64,000 nucleotides of DNA, from positions 1 through 64,000 of the forward strand of contig NZ_JABXYK010000020.1 in NCBI RefSeq assembly GCF_013378445.1, in the 5' to 3' direction. A program made the position numbers and the translations under genes. Below are positions 16,594-26,024 of this stretch, piece by piece; position 1 is the first letter of the stretch, and each line of letters starts with the position of its first letter. This DNA comes from Mycoplana rhizolycopersici. Lineage in GTDB: Bacteria > Pseudomonadota > Alphaproteobacteria > Rhizobiales > Rhizobiaceae. A model generated the notes under the pieces. The model made no database searches, was not told where the DNA came from, and worked only from the letters and a program-made list of their open reading frames with translations.

Positions 16594-17891
16594 AACGCCT
16601 CCTCGAAGCCGAACTGATCTACGGGCGGTTGCTCGATGTGTCCGAGCCGCATCTGGTCGAACGCTACAACAAGGCGCTGGAAGCCTTCGGGCTGCCGCGG
16701 ACGAACCTAGCGCGCTTCGGCATCGACATGACCGGGTTTTCGCCCGAAATCGCCGATGAGCTCGGAGACCGGGACTATCTCGATCCGAACCGGGTGAACC
16801 GGCGCTTCATCATCCTGACGCCGGATCAGGTGGATCTGCCCGTGGTACACACGAGCTTTTCCAACACCGCCGCGCTGATGCACGAATTCTTCAACGCGAA
16901 CGCGCGGGCGATCAATGCGGTGACGATCCGCGACGCGCTCTATGGTGAGATCGAGGACAGCGTCTCCGTCGTCAATGACATCGACGACCTGCTCTCGATC
17001 AACGAGGTGCGCTTCCGGGTTCTGTCGGCGGAAGATGTGCTCGGCAAGGCGGCGGAACTTCGGACGCTGGTCGACCGGTTGAAGACGGTGCCGAACGCCT
17101 GGGCGGACGACGCGATGCTGAACCGGATGGTGGAACTGTCGAAGCAGACCGGCGACATCCGCCAGAACGCGCTCGTGCCCGACCAGCTCGTGTTCCGCCA
17201 TGAAGCCTTCTGGGCCAATCATTTCGGCGGGGTCTACGTGTTTCTCGACGGCAGGCAAGCGACGGTCATTTGCGATCCGTCCGTGCCCGGCTTCCGTCGC
17301 TCGCGACCCTGGCAGGTCAGCTACATCGCGCTCGACGATTATCCGCGCATCTTCGAGTTTCTGGCTTCGACGAAGCGGCTGGAACTGCCGCGGGCTTCCT
17401 GGGTGGAGGCTTCCGGGCTGCTGCAGCACCGCGCCGACATGGCGATCCTGAACCTGATCAACAAGACGGAGCCGCGTGCGAACCTCGCCAAGGCGGACCG
17501 GATCTGGATCCAGACCTGGATGCACCGCAATGCGGCGCTGATCGCAGAGGACGGAATCTATCCCTTCCTGCAGGAGGCAATCCGCATCATTTCCGCCACC
17601 GGCGAGATCCGCATCAAGGACGTGGCACCATGGCCGCGCTTCCTGCTGGTGCGGGCAGCGCCCGTCCATCCGGACCAGTGGCTGGTCAACCGGCTGATTT
17701 CGCAACTCACGCCATTTGATTTCGTGTCCCGTTTCGTCTTCGACAAGCAGGGCTTCTACGAATCCTATGAAAAGCTCAGCGAAAAGTTTAGAGAATTCGT
17801 GGTTGAAACGCTGACGCGTACCTATCTTGAGAACAAGCCCGCCTTCCGGCAGAGGCTCTTCGGAATTCGAGAGGAAAAACGAAATGCTTGA
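16590..17891 (+). CDS. DUF6638-like protein of the AAA+ operon
   Basis: A 433-residue soluble protein with no signal peptide. I associate it with the DUF6638 group found next to similar AAA+ operons in rhizobia, from memory and without a search. The sequence has an N-terminal segment MKRLLEAELIYGRLLDVSEP, a centre with HTSFSNTAALMHEFFNANA and a C-terminal half rich in aromatic and Arg residues. No catalytic motif is evident. Its start overlaps the DUF559 stop and its end overlaps the DUF2333-like start by eight bases, so expression is coupled on both sides. Confidence 0.72.
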   Translation: MKRLLEAELIYGRLLDVSEPHLVERYNKALEAFGLPRTNLARFGIDMTGFSPEIADELGDRDYLDPNRVNRRFIILTPDQVDLPVVHTSFSNTAALMHEFFNANARAINAVTIRDALYGEIEDSVSVVNDIDDLLSINEVRFRVLSAEDVLGKAAELRTLVDRLKTVPNAWADDAMLNRMVELSKQTGDIRQNALVPDQLVFRHEAFWANHFGGVYVFLDGRQATVICDPSVPGFRRSRPWQVSYIALDDYPRIFEFLASTKRLELPRASWVEASGLLQHRADMAILNLINKTEPRANLAKADRIWIQTWMHRNAALIAEDGIYPFLQEAIRIISATGEIRIKDVAPWPRFLLVRAAPVHPDQWLVNRLISQLTPFDFVSRFVFDKQGFYESYEKLSEKFREFVVETLTRTYLENKPAFRQRLFGIREEKRNA

Positions 17892-19050
17892 CCCGATCGC
17901 CGCGTTCTTCCAGCGCGTCTTTGCTGCCATCGGACGGGGCATCGGGCTCTTCATATCATGGCTTGTCTGGCCCTTCGTCGCCGCGGCGAACTGGTATCGG
18001 CAGCGCAACTGGCTGATCAAGGGGCCGATCGGCATCGTGCTGCTGGGGCTTGTTGCCCTCTACGGCTATTTCATCTGGCAGACGCAGGTCTGGACCAACT
18101 TCAACATCGACTACGTCAACGCCTACAATTTCCCGGCGCGCAAGAACGATGCCGGCCTGCCCGTGAAGAGCGCCGCCCAGTCTTCGGGCGCAACGACGGC
18201 GACCGGACAGACGGCGGGGCAGGCCGCTCCCGCAAACGCCTGCGAGCGCTCCGCGATCGTCGATGTCGCCGCCGACCTGATCGACTTCAACGTCGACCAG
18301 AACGCCTGGATCTCCTCGATGGTGCTCTACAAGCTCGGCCTTTTCGGCATCGACTGGGACGATACGCCGTGGCTCGACAACAAGGCGTCGTTCCAGCGCG
18401 GCGTCAACCAGGCGGTTCGCCGTACGACGGTGGAACTGGTGGATTCGCTCGGCCGCGTGCGCGGCACCTCCGGGATCAACAACGACCTGCAGTCCGCACG
18501 CGGCAACATCCAGTTCGACGAGGAGACCTGGTACTTCAGCCTGAGCCCGTTCGGCCCGAGGACGCCGACCCCCAGCATCTACCGCGCGGCGGCGCGCGAC
18601 CTGCAGAGGTTCAACGCCTCACTGACCGCCTGCAATTCGACATTCGATGCGCGGTCCGACAACCTCGTGGAGTTTCTCGACCGCATTGCCAACGACATCG
18701 GCAATACGTCGGCGATCATTCGCGAGCGCTCCGAATTCCACAACGGCGGCTGGTTCGACGTCCGCGCGGACGACCGTTTCTGGTTCGCCTTCGGCCAGCT
18801 CTACGGCTATTACGGCATCCTGTCCGCCGCCGGGGCCGATTTCGACAGTGTCATCGCCCAGCGCGGCCTGACGCAGATCTGGAACGAAACGCTCAAGCAA
18901 CTGCGCTCGGCCCTGAACATCCAGCCGGCCATCATCTCAAACGGGCGCGAGGATGGCTGGATCATGCCCACGCATCTGGCGACGATGGGCTTCTACATCC
19001 TGCGCGTTCGCTCCAACCTGGTGGAGATGCGCGATATCCTCGCGCGGTGA
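17884..19050 (+). CDS. DUF2333-like membrane-anchored protein
   Basis: A 388-residue protein with a short cytoplasmic N terminus, one clear membrane segment at about residues 47-65 (IGIVLLGLVALYGYFIW), a low-complexity linker rich in Ser, Ala, Thr and Gln (near residues 95-120), then a large domain placed outside the cytoplasmic membrane. FNVDQNAWISSMVLYKLG and the later FWFAFGQLYGYYGIL are typical of the DUF2333 group. The ATG at 17884 has GAGAGG upstream and gives a natural membrane-protein start. As the only membrane component, it may anchor the operon's complex to the inner membrane. It overlaps the previous gene by eight bases and is the last gene of the operon. Confidence 0.78.
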   Translation: MLDPIAAFFQRVFAAIGRGIGLFISWLVWPFVAAANWYRQRNWLIKGPIGIVLLGLVALYGYFIWQTQVWTNFNIDYVNAYNFPARKNDAGLPVKSAAQSSGATTATGQTAGQAAPANACERSAIVDVAADLIDFNVDQNAWISSMVLYKLGLFGIDWDDTPWLDNKASFQRGVNQAVRRTTVELVDSLGRVRGTSGINNDLQSARGNIQFDEETWYFSLSPFGPRTPTPSIYRAAARDLQRFNASLTACNSTFDARSDNLVEFLDRIANDIGNTSAIIRERSEFHNGGWFDVRADDRFWFAFGQLYGYYGILSAAGADFDSVIAQRGLTQIWNETLKQLRSALNIQPAIISNGREDGWIMPTHLATMGFYILRVRSNLVEMRDILAR

Positions 19051-19130
19051 GGAGATCCACGGCCGACCTGAGCATCCGAGGATGAGGCAGCCCCCTTCCT
19101 CGGTTGCCCCTCTTCATGTCGTGCTGCGCG

Positions 19131-19592
19131 TCAGACCGGCAGCCAGCCGGTGCTCTTGACCTCTTCCATCACCGCGTAGGTGTGCGTCTCGCGCACGCCG
19201 GGCAGCGACAGGAAGACGTCGGAAAGGAAGGTCCGGTAGGCTTCCATGCCGGCAACCCGCGCCTTGACGAGATAGTCGAAACCGCCGGCGACCATATGGC
19301 ATTCCATCACGTTGTCGCTCTGGCGGACGGCCTCGGCAAACGTGTCGAATACGTCAGGCGTCGTGCGGTCGAGCTTGATCTGCACGAAGACGAGCAGGTT
19401 GCGGCCGAGCCGTTCCGGCGAGAGGATCGCCATATAGCCGGTGATATAGCCGTCGCGGGTCAGGCGCTTGACGCGCTCGGCGGTTGCCGTCGGCGACAGG
19501 TTCACCTTCTCGGCCAGTTCGATATTGGACAACCGCCCCTCCTGCTGCAGCGCGCGGAGAATTTTGCGGTCAAGTCGGTCAAGTTCCTTCAT
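19131..19592 (-). CDS. Lrp/AsnC-family transcriptional regulator
   Basis: A 153-residue regulator. The N-terminal helix-turn-helix is visible in LDRKILRALQQEGRLSNIELAEKV followed by LSPTATAERVKRLTRDGYI (quoted here in two parts), and the C-terminal RAM domain shows FDYLVKARVAGMEAYRTFL and LPGVRETHTYAVMEEVK. It is closest in feel to Lrp/PutR proteins of rhizobia that activate proline dehydrogenase, but no putA is present here. Lrp-type regulators often act on a neighbouring divergent gene, and formate-tetrahydrofolate ligase starts 275 bp away on the other strand, so regulation of fhs is conceivable though unproven. Confidence 0.88.
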   Translation of the reverse strand: MKELDRLDRKILRALQQEGRLSNIELAEKVNLSPTATAERVKRLTRDGYITGYMAILSPERLGRNLLVFVQIKLDRTTPDVFDTFAEAVRQSDNVMECHMVAGGFDYLVKARVAGMEAYRTFLSDVFLSLPGVRETHTYAVMEEVKSTGWLPV

Positions 19593-19866
19593 GATTCCCT
19601 ACCTATCTTGTCCTTGGTCGTCATATTCGGGGGGAAACTGCATGATTGCTGGTGATCCTCTCTCCACATTTTCCGGGTATCTGCAAGCGATTATCGCCGG
19701 AAAGACGCAAATGTGAGCGGGAGCGGCGCAAAACACTGTGGCTTCGGGCGGCCTTTGCGGGTCTAAATATACGCCATGAGCGTCACGGTGGTCACAACCG
19801 CAAAGACAAGAACAGAGCGGGGCGTGAGGCGCGATCGACGTCATTTCCATTCGAAGGGGAGGAAGA

Positions 19867-21552
19867 ATGGGCAATACCGGTTTCAAATCCGACATAGAGA
19901 TCGCCAGGGCGGCCAGGAAAAAGCCGATCCTCGAAATTGGCGCAAGCCTCGGCATACCGGCCGAAGAGTTGCTCCCCTACGGCCATGACAAGGCAAAGAT
20001 CAGTGCGGACTTCATCGCCGCGCAAAGACAGAAGAAGGATGGCAAGCTCATCCTCGTCACCGCCATCAATCCGACGCCTGCAGGCGAGGGCAAGACGACG
20101 ACCACGGTCGGCCTTGGCGACGGGCTGAACCGGATCGGCAAAAAGGCGATCGTCTGCATCCGCGAGGCGTCGCTCGGACCATGCTTCGGCGTCAAGGGCG
20201 GTGCTGCAGGCGGCGGCTATGCGCAGGTGGTGCCGATGGAGGATATCAATCTCCATTTCACCGGCGATTTCCATGCGATCACTTCGGCGCACAACCTCCT
20301 TGCCGCCCTGCTCGACAACCACATCTACTGGGGTAACGAACAGAATATCGACATTCGCCGCATCGCCTGGCGCCGGGTCATGGATATGAACGACCGGGCG
20401 CTGCGCGATATCGTCTGCTCGCTCGGCGGTGTCGCGAATGGATTTCCCCGCGAATCCGGCTTCGACATCACCGTCGCCTCGGAGGTCATGGCCATCCTCT
20501 GTCTGTCGGAGGATCTGGCGGATCTCGAAAAGCGGATCGGCAACATCATCATCGGCTATCGCCGCGACAAGAGCCCGGTCTTTGCCCGCGACATCAAGGC
20601 GGACGGGGCCATGGCGGTGCTGCTGAAGGATGCGATCCAGCCAAACCTCGTCCAGACGCTGGAGAACAATCCGGCATTCGTCCACGGCGGTCCGTTCGCC
20701 AACATCGCCCATGGGTGCAACTCCGTTGTGGCGACCAAGACGGCGCTGAAGCTTGCGGACTACGTCGTCACCGAAGCCGGCTTCGGGGCGGATCTGGGCG
20801 CGGAGAAGTTCTTCGACATCAAGTGCCGCAAGGCCGGGCTGAAGCCCGATGCCGCCGTGATCGTCGCAACCGCGCGGGCGATGAAGATGAATGGCGGGGT
20901 GAAGAAGGACGCGCTCGGCGAGGAGAACATCGCAGCGGTGCGCAAGGGATGCGCCAATCTCGGCCGACACGTGCAGAACGTCAAGAAGTTCGGCGTGCCG
21001 GTGATCGTGGCAATCAATCATTTTTCCAGCGATACGGAAGGCGAGATCCAGGCGATCAAGGATTATGTCGCGACGCTCGGAACGCAGGCCGTGCTGTGCC
21101 GGCACTGGGCGGAGGGATCGGCCGGCATCGAGGAACTGGCGCACAAGGTCGTGGCGCTCGCCGAATCCGGGCGATCGCAGTTCGCCCCGCTTTATCCCGA
21201 CGACATGTCGCTGTTCCACAAGATCGAGGCGATCGCCAAGGACATTTACCATGCCGGCGAGGTGATCGCCGACAAGTCGGTGCGCGACCAGTTGCATGTG
21301 TGGGAGGCGCAGGGCTATCGCAACCTGCCGATCTGCATGGCGAAGACGCAATATTCGTTCTCGACCGATCCGAACCTGCGCGGCGCGCCGGAGGGCCATA
21401 CGGTGCCGGTGCGCGAAGTGCGGCTTTCGGCCGGCGCCGGTTTCGTCGTCGTCATCACCGGCGAGATCATGACCATGCCCGGCCTGCCGAAGGTGCCGTC
21501 GTCGGAGAAGATCTTCCTGAACGAGCAGGGGCAGATCGAGGGCCTGTTCTAG
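19867..21552 (+). CDS. fhs: formate-tetrahydrofolate ligase
   Basis: Catalyses ATP-dependent formation of 10-formyltetrahydrofolate from formate, feeding one-carbon units into purine and other syntheses. The 561-residue length is normal. The P-loop [18 protein letters not shown] lies at about residues 69-86, [18 protein letters not shown] follows near residue 106, and [18 protein letters not shown] lies in the centre. The start at 19867 has a very strong GGGGAGGAA ribosome site. The gene stands alone; its 3' side is a 440-bp repeat-filled region. Confidence 0.96.
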   Translation: MGNTGFKSDIEIARAARKKPILEIGASLGIPAEELLPYGHDKAKISADFIAAQRQKKDGKLILVTAINPTPAGEGKTTTTVGLGDGLNRIGKKAIVCIREASLGPCFGVKGGAAGGGYAQVVPMEDINLHFTGDFHAITSAHNLLAALLDNHIYWGNEQNIDIRRIAWRRVMDMNDRALRDIVCSLGGVANGFPRESGFDITVASEVMAILCLSEDLADLEKRIGNIIIGYRRDKSPVFARDIKADGAMAVLLKDAIQPNLVQTLENNPAFVHGGPFANIAHGCNSVVATKTALKLADYVVTEAGFGADLGAEKFFDIKCRKAGLKPDAAVIVATARAMKMNGGVKKDALGEENIAAVRKGCANLGRHVQNVKKFGVPVIVAINHFSSDTEGEIQAIKDYVATLGTQAVLCRHWAEGSAGIEELAHKVVALAESGRSQFAPLYPDDMSLFHKIEAIAKDIYHAGEVIADKSVRDQLHVWEAQGYRNLPICMAKTQYSFSTDPNLRGAPEGHTVPVREVRLSAGAGFVVVITGEIMTMPGLPKVPSSEKIFLNEQGQIEGLF

Positions 21553-21576
21553 GGGGTGGTACCGACAGTTTTCGCC

Positions 21577-21686
21577 GCCCCTCATCCGCCTGCCGGCACC
21601 TTCTCTCCGCTTGGGGAGAAGGAAACAAGCGGAAACGTCTTCCTTCTCCCTCTCGCTGCTTGCGGGGAGAGGGCCGGCCTGAGGGG
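21577..21686. repeat. RIME-like palindromic repeat, copy C
   Basis: Begins GCCCCTCATCCGCCTGCCGG, the same 20 bases as copy B, and ends GGCCTGAGGGG. Internal hairpins are CTTCTC/GAGAAG around 21600-21620 and the CCTTCTCCCTCTC / GGGGAGAGGG pair around 21650-21672. It occupies the space after fhs. Confidence 0.85.
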
Positions 21687-21760
21687 AAAATGTAAATCTG
21701 TCGTGTGCTGTGGTTCTTATCGTACCGACTGAGGCGGCGGCGGGGAGCGTCACCACCGTT

Positions 21761-21872
21761 CCGTCACCCCGGACTTGATCCGGGGTCCAGCGACCGCGTC
21801 GGCGGCGCCGGAATTGTTCCTTTCGCGCAACGACCTGCGCCGTTGGATACCAGCTCGGGGGCGGTGTGACGG
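21761..21872. repeat. intergenic repeat, second family, copy 1
   Basis: CCGTCACCCCGGACTTGATC at one end and GGTGTGACGG at the other. It aligns along its whole 112 bp with the reverse complement of 60672-60784 (both contain GGTCCAG or GTGTCCAG, then a GC-rich centre, then CGCGCAA or CCGCAAGGAC, TGGAT and CTCGGGGGC). The rest of the 21553-21995 gap shows no gene. Confidence 0.75.
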
Positions 21873-21995
21873 GGCGCGGTTGCGGGTAGGCCCTCGGATG
21901 CGGGAGGGCAGGCGTTCAGACGGAGTGCGTGCCTGCATGCAAAACGCCGCGGCGGGGCCGCGGCGTCCATATCTCGATCCGCGTCTCGCGGAAGC

Positions 21996-24263
21996 TCAGA
22001 AGGTCTTGGTGAGCGACACGCGGAAGGTGCGGCCGGCCTCGCTGTAGAAGTCGCGCGCTTCCTGCGTCGTGCCATCCGGCACGTCGATGGCATTCCAGTA
22101 CTTCTTGTCGAAGATGTTGAAGACGCCGGCCTGGACGCGCAGACCCTCGACCTGCTTCGGCTGCCACCAGGCCGTCATGTCGACGATGCCGTAGCCCGGG
22201 GCCTTGAAGCCGCCGTCGCTGACCTTGTCGCGGGCCGCTGCCGTCGTCAGCGAGACGTCGGAGCCCCAGCCTTCGGTCGCATAGCCGAGGCCGATGATGG
22301 CGCGCAGCGGTGCCACCGAGTTCAGGTACTGGTCGGTCTCGGTATCCTTGCCGTGCGACCAGGCCACCGAACCCCATGTGCGCCATTCGTCCGTGAAGCG
22401 CCATTCGCCGGCGAATTCCACGCCGTAGATACGGACGCGATCCAAGTTCTCGTAGCCGATGATGCCATTGACGGGATATTCGCCGCCGGGCGGGGCGAGC
22501 TGCACCTGATCGATGAAGTTCCGATAGTAGTTGTTGAAGACCGTCGCCGACACCGTATAGGCGTCGGAAGCGTAGTTCGTGCCGATCTCGAAGCCGTTGC
22601 TCGTCTCGCTCTTCAGATCCGGATTGCCAATGCGGGCATAGGAGCCGGGAGCGCCGAAGTTCTGGTAGAGTTCGGTGGCGCTCGGAGCGCGAAAGCCCTG
22701 CGCCCATTGGGCGAAGAATTCGAGCTCGGACGTCGCCTGCCAGGCGGCGCGCAGCTTCGGCGAGAAGCGGGAATCGCTCGTGCCGTCGAGATAGGCGGCG
22801 TCGAAGTTCGGGCTGCGCTCGTATTCCGCGGTGGTCTTCGGCGAATGGCGGTACCAGTCGAAGCGCAGGCCGGGGGTGATCGTCAGGCGGTTGTCGATCA
22901 GCTTGATATCGTCCTCGACATAGGCGCCGAAGAAGACGCTGTCGACGTCGGGCATGTCGGAAGCGTTGGTGTGCAGCATGCGGCAAGACTGCGGGCCGAA
23001 CGGCTGCGGTACCGTCAGCCAGTCGACATCCGGGCAATTGTCGCGGCCGGACGAATACTGGTGCGTCTTCTGGCCGTAAAGTTCCGCGCCGAAGCGGAAG
23101 CCGTGTTCGATGCCGCCGAACTGCACCGCCTTGGCCGCATCGCCGTTGATGCCGTAGCTGGTCTGCTCCAGCATGTTGTCGCGGTAGTAGTCGCCCGTCG
23201 GATAGCCGTAGTAGAATGGGTCGCCTTCAATGATGCCGGCGCGCGCATCACGCAGGCGGAAGCCGTCGGTCGTGTTGTTCAGCCGCTGCCTTTGCCAGTA
23301 AGTGACGACGCTGGCCTGGTCGAGCCAGTCAGTGCCGTCGGGCGAAATGAAGTCGTAGGAGGCGGAGACGCGCTTGCGGTCGATCTCCTCGCCGGATTTC
23401 AGCGAGTCGGGCTCGTAGCTTGAGGTCGTGCCCCGCATGTTGTCGATGTCTTCGTCACGGTTGAAGATTTCGCCGGTCAGGCCGAAGCGGTGGCCGCCAT
23501 CGATATACTGATGGATCTTGGCCAGCATGTTGCGCTGGTCGAAGTCCATCGGATTGGCTTCGGTGCGGGCCGTGCCGTAGCCGCCGACGTCGCCGCGGTT
23601 GTCGGTCTCGTGTCCCTTCTTGTAGCCACCCTGCAGCAGCAGCCAGGTATCGTCGAAGCGACCGGCGATCGCTCCGTTGCCGACAACGCTCTTGTCGGTG
23701 CTGTCATAGGTGGTCTTGGTGACCGCGCCGAACGTCTTGCCTTCGGAGATCAGGTCTTCCGGGTTCAGGGTGCGCAGTTGCACCACGCCGCCGAGCGCGC
23801 CGGAGCCATAGCGCGACGAGTCGGTGCCCTTGGTCACGTCGATGCCGGAGAGGCTGTCGAAATCGAAGCCGTTCAGCCCGCCCTGCGCGGAATCGCGCGG
23901 ATCGGTGAGCCAAGGCACGCGGATGCCGTCGAGGGTCGTCAGGACGCGGTCGTTCTGCAGGCCGCGAATGTTGATGCTGTTGTTCTGGGTGCTGAAGTTG
24001 ACGCCCGCATCGACGCGTCTGGCGAAGTCCTGAAAGTCAGTGACCATGCGGTCTTCCAGCGTCGCCCGCCCGGTCGTCTGCGTCAGCGGCGATGGGTTTG
24101 CGTTTTCGCCGGCGCCTTCGACCGTGATGGTCCTGAGCGTCGTCGGCTGGACGGTCGTGGTGCCCGTTGCCTCCTGGGCGAGTGCCGGCACGCTCGCGCC
24201 GACCACAATGGCGATGGCTGTTCCCCCCAACAGTCGCCGCGACAAGGAAGAGAATGGTATCAT
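21996..24263 (-). CDS. TonB-dependent haem/haemoglobin outer-membrane receptor
   Basis: A 755-residue outer-membrane receptor of the haemoglobin/transferrin/lactoferrin class, similar to ShmR/HmuR haem receptors of rhizobia. A signal peptide (residues 1-29, ending PALAQ) precedes the plug domain, which includes VNFSTQNNSINIRGLQNDRV and GGLNGFDFDSLSGIDVTKG. The barrel ends in the canonical aromatic residue (VSLTKTF). I chose the ATG at 24263 because GGGGA lies upstream and the signal peptide starts properly; the frame opens at 24311. Uptake would need TonB-ExbBD and a haem ABC importer, none of which is in the window. Expression is probably iron controlled, as the upstream palindrome suggests. 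Confidence 0.87.
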   Translation of the reverse strand: MIPFSSLSRRLLGGTAIAIVVGASVPALAQEATGTTTVQPTTLRTITVEGAGENANPSPLTQTTGRATLEDRMVTDFQDFARRVDAGVNFSTQNNSINIRGLQNDRVLTTLDGIRVPWLTDPRDSAQGGLNGFDFDSLSGIDVTKGTDSSRYGSGALGGVVQLRTLNPEDLISEGKTFGAVTKTTYDSTDKSVVGNGAIAGRFDDTWLLLQGGYKKGHETDNRGDVGGYGTARTEANPMDFDQRNMLAKIHQYIDGGHRFGLTGEIFNRDEDIDNMRGTTSSYEPDSLKSGEEIDRKRVSASYDFISPDGTDWLDQASVVTYWQRQRLNNTTDGFRLRDARAGIIEGDPFYYGYPTGDYYRDNMLEQTSYGINGDAAKAVQFGGIEHGFRFGAELYGQKTHQYSSGRDNCPDVDWLTVPQPFGPQSCRMLHTNASDMPDVDSVFFGAYVEDDIKLIDNRLTITPGLRFDWYRHSPKTTAEYERSPNFDAAYLDGTSDSRFSPKLRAAWQATSELEFFAQWAQGFRAPSATELYQNFGAPGSYARIGNPDLKSETSNGFEIGTNYASDAYTVSATVFNNYYRNFIDQVQLAPPGGEYPVNGIIGYENLDRVRIYGVEFAGEWRFTDEWRTWGSVAWSHGKDTETDQYLNSVAPLRAIIGLGYATEGWGSDVSLTTAAARDKVSDGGFKAPGYGIVDMTAWWQPKQVEGLRVQAGVFNIFDKKYWNAIDVPDGTTQEARDFYSEAGRTFRVSLTKTF

Positions 24264-24371
24264 CGAATTTCCCCTGTAAATGCACGCAAGAAACCTTCGC
24301 ACGCAGCACATCTGCCGCGTCCGTCGCTCTGTTCGTGGAATCCCTGTGGAAGGAAGCCCGGGACGATACCT

Positions 24372-24389
24372 ATTTAATCTGGATTAAAT
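24372..24389. promoter_or_regulatory. candidate iron-regulator operator upstream of the haem receptor
   Basis: ATTTAATC-TG-GATTAAAT is a perfect 8-bp inverted repeat with a 2-bp spacer, 109 bp upstream of the receptor start, in an AT-rich promoter region. It could be the site of an iron-responsive regulator such as RirA, Irr or Fur; which one cannot be told here. Confidence 0.55.
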
Positions 24390-24475
24390 TCATCAAGTTT
24401 AAATATGACTTTTTGAATCAAGTTATTGTGAGCACAAGTGATCGGCCAGAGGCTTGCCGGTCGGCGCCTCTTGGT

Positions 24476-24985
24476 TCAGCCGAAAGGGCCGAGGTAGTCG
24501 CGCTTGCCGATCTCTACGCCGTCGTGACGCAGGATGTCGTAGGCGGTGGTGACGTGGAAAAAGAAGTTGGGCACGGCGAATTCGAGGAGATAGTTCACGC
24601 CGGTAAAGGTCACGCCGAAGCTGCCGACCGCCAGGTTTACCTCGCGTGTCTCGCTGCCCTGAAGGTCGCGTTCCGAGATCGTTTCAAGATAGGCGATGGT
24701 CTTTTCGATGCGCGCTCCAAGCTCCGCGAACGTCGCTTCGGTGTCTGGCAGGCTTGGCGCCGGTTTCGCTGTCAGGCGGCCAAGCGCGTTCTTGGAGGTA
24801 TCGCTGGCGCGCTGGATCTGGCCGCAGAGCGAAAGCATGTCGGGGGCGAGGCGGGAATTCAGCATGATCCCGGGCTCGATCCCGTTTTCGCTGGCATGGG
24901 CCTCCGCCTTGTCGAGCAGCGTCGAAAGCACCTTCAGGCCGCGGATGAAGACCGGGACGGAAAGGCGATACATGGATACGGTCAT
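24476..24985 (-). CDS. DUF1993 family protein
   Basis: A 169-residue all-helical protein of the DUF1993 group, structurally related to DinB-like four-helix bundles. The N terminus MTVSMYRLSVPVFIRGLKVL and the C-terminal FAVPNFFFHVTTAYDILRHD are typical. No function has been assigned that I know of. The open frame continues upstream to 25387, but the ATG at 24985 has AGGA at a suitable distance and gives the expected family start. It lies between the haem receptor promoter and the extensin-like gene, all read in the same direction. Confidence 0.82.
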   Translation of the reverse strand: MTVSMYRLSVPVFIRGLKVLSTLLDKAEAHASENGIEPGIMLNSRLAPDMLSLCGQIQRASDTSKNALGRLTAKPAPSLPDTEATFAELGARIEKTIAYLETISERDLQGSETREVNLAVGSFGVTFTGVNYLLEFAVPNFFFHVTTAYDILRHDGVEIGKRDYLGPFG

Positions 24986-25085
24986 GCTGGGCGTTCCTTG
25001 TCTATGCAGGTTTGTCTCGCACCCAATATAGGCAGTTCCGCTGCGGAGTTGAGCCCGCTGTGGCGTCTTGCCGAAAGAAACGGAC

Positions 25086-26000
25086 TTACCAGCAATAGCG
25101 ATAGCCGTTTTTTCGCTTGATGACGTCGAGATGCAGATGGGTCTCGTGCGCCGCATCGCTGCCCGGATCGAGCACCGTCGTGAAATAAAGGCAGGCGGTC
25201 GCGACGGCTGCGCGCTGCAGGGCTCCCTCGACTGTCGAGTCCTTTTCGCGCGGGGCGATGTCGAGGCGGCTTCCGTCCGAGAAGATGAACGCGGCGATAT
25301 CGACCGCATTGCCGAATGCGTGTTCGGAAACCTTGCCGTTGGACGCGTTGTTGCGGTTGCGGCAGACGTAGCCCGATGCCTGCTCAAGCCCGGTCAGCTT
25401 CTTGTCCGGCATCGCTGCCTTGACCGCCGGCACCATCGCCTCCTGTGACCACCGCTGCAATTGCAGCGCGGTCTCGCAGCGAAGCGTGGCCTTCGGCTCC
25501 AGCGCGATATCGGCGGAGAGGCGGGACAGTTCCACCGGCCGGGCAATGCCGCAGCCGTTCTGCGGATCGATCGGATCGATTTCCTTGACAACCGCGCCTG
25601 CCGATTTCAGTTCGCCGAGGCAGGCTGCCAAGGCGTCGTCGCTCTCTCTTTCCAGCGGCCGCGGCGGCTCTTTCGCCTCGGTCCTTTTCTTCTGCTCTTC
25701 TGTCGGTGCCGGCGGTCCCTGCATTTCCCGTGGTGCGGATTTTTCCGCAGTTTCGGCTTGCGGGCTCGCCGTCGCATCGGGTCGGGGGAGCGGCAGCGGG
25801 CCATTTTTCGGAAGCCCGGCACCGGTCAGGGATAAAAGGCTCAGGATCAGGATGGTCGTCTGGCGCGGATCGATGATGCGGCCCTCCGGTTTCGCACGAA
25901 CGGTGAGATGAAAACGCGCGACGAAGGTTTCGGTTTCCAGAAAGCATAAAGAGCGGCTGGCAGGCCGCGGGAGCGCGGAAATCGCAGTTGCGTTCGCCAT
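25086..26000 (-). CDS. extensin-like family protein, secreted
   Basis: Contains the extensin-like C-terminal domain common in alphaproteobacteria: NGCGIARPVELSRLS around residue 157, CETALQLQRWSQEAM, the block HAFGNAVDIAAFIFSDG around residue 230 and ETHLHLDVIKRKNGYRYCW at the end. The His and Asp residues resemble those of peptidoglycan D-Ala-type metallopeptidases of the same fold, but the activity is not established. A hydrophobic stretch ILILSLLSLTGAG near residue 50 and a Pro/Glu-rich linker precede the domain. The start at 26000 is doubtful: it overlaps the trpL promoter and lacks a good ribosome site, yet no other in-frame ATG, GTG or TTG lies before the hydrophobic segment. Confidence 0.75.
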   Translation of the reverse strand: MANATAISALPRPASRSLCFLETETFVARFHLTVRAKPEGRIIDPRQTTILILSLLSLTGAGLPKNGPLPLPRPDATASPQAETAEKSAPREMQGPPAPTEEQKKRTEAKEPPRPLERESDDALAACLGELKSAGAVVKEIDPIDPQNGCGIARPVELSRLSADIALEPKATLRCETALQLQRWSQEAMVPAVKAAMPDKKLTGLEQASGYVCRNRNNASNGKVSEHAFGNAVDIAAFIFSDGSRLDIAPREKDSTVEGALQRAAVATACLYFTTVLDPGSDAAHETHLHLDVIKRKNGYRYCW

Positions 26001-26016
26001 GGCTTCGCGCTAACAA
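25988..26016 (+). promoter_or_regulatory. trpL promoter (leaderless)
   Basis: TTGCGT (25988-25993), a 17-bp spacer and TAACAA (26011-26016). The start codon of the leader peptide begins nine bases after the -10 box, so transcription should begin at or within a base or two of the ATG. This agrees with the known leaderless rnTrpL transcript of S. meliloti. Confidence 0.7.
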
Positions 26017-26024
26017 TTCGGCCG

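Noticed and set aside
19075-19112. CCGAGGA..TCCTCGG hairpin between the DUF2333-like and Lrp genes as a terminator
   Set aside because: Only a 7-bp stem with a long loop and no T tract; too weak to list.
19792-21756. 654-codon minus-strand frame
   Set aside because: Antisense to formate-tetrahydrofolate ligase and running into a repeat; no recognisable domain.
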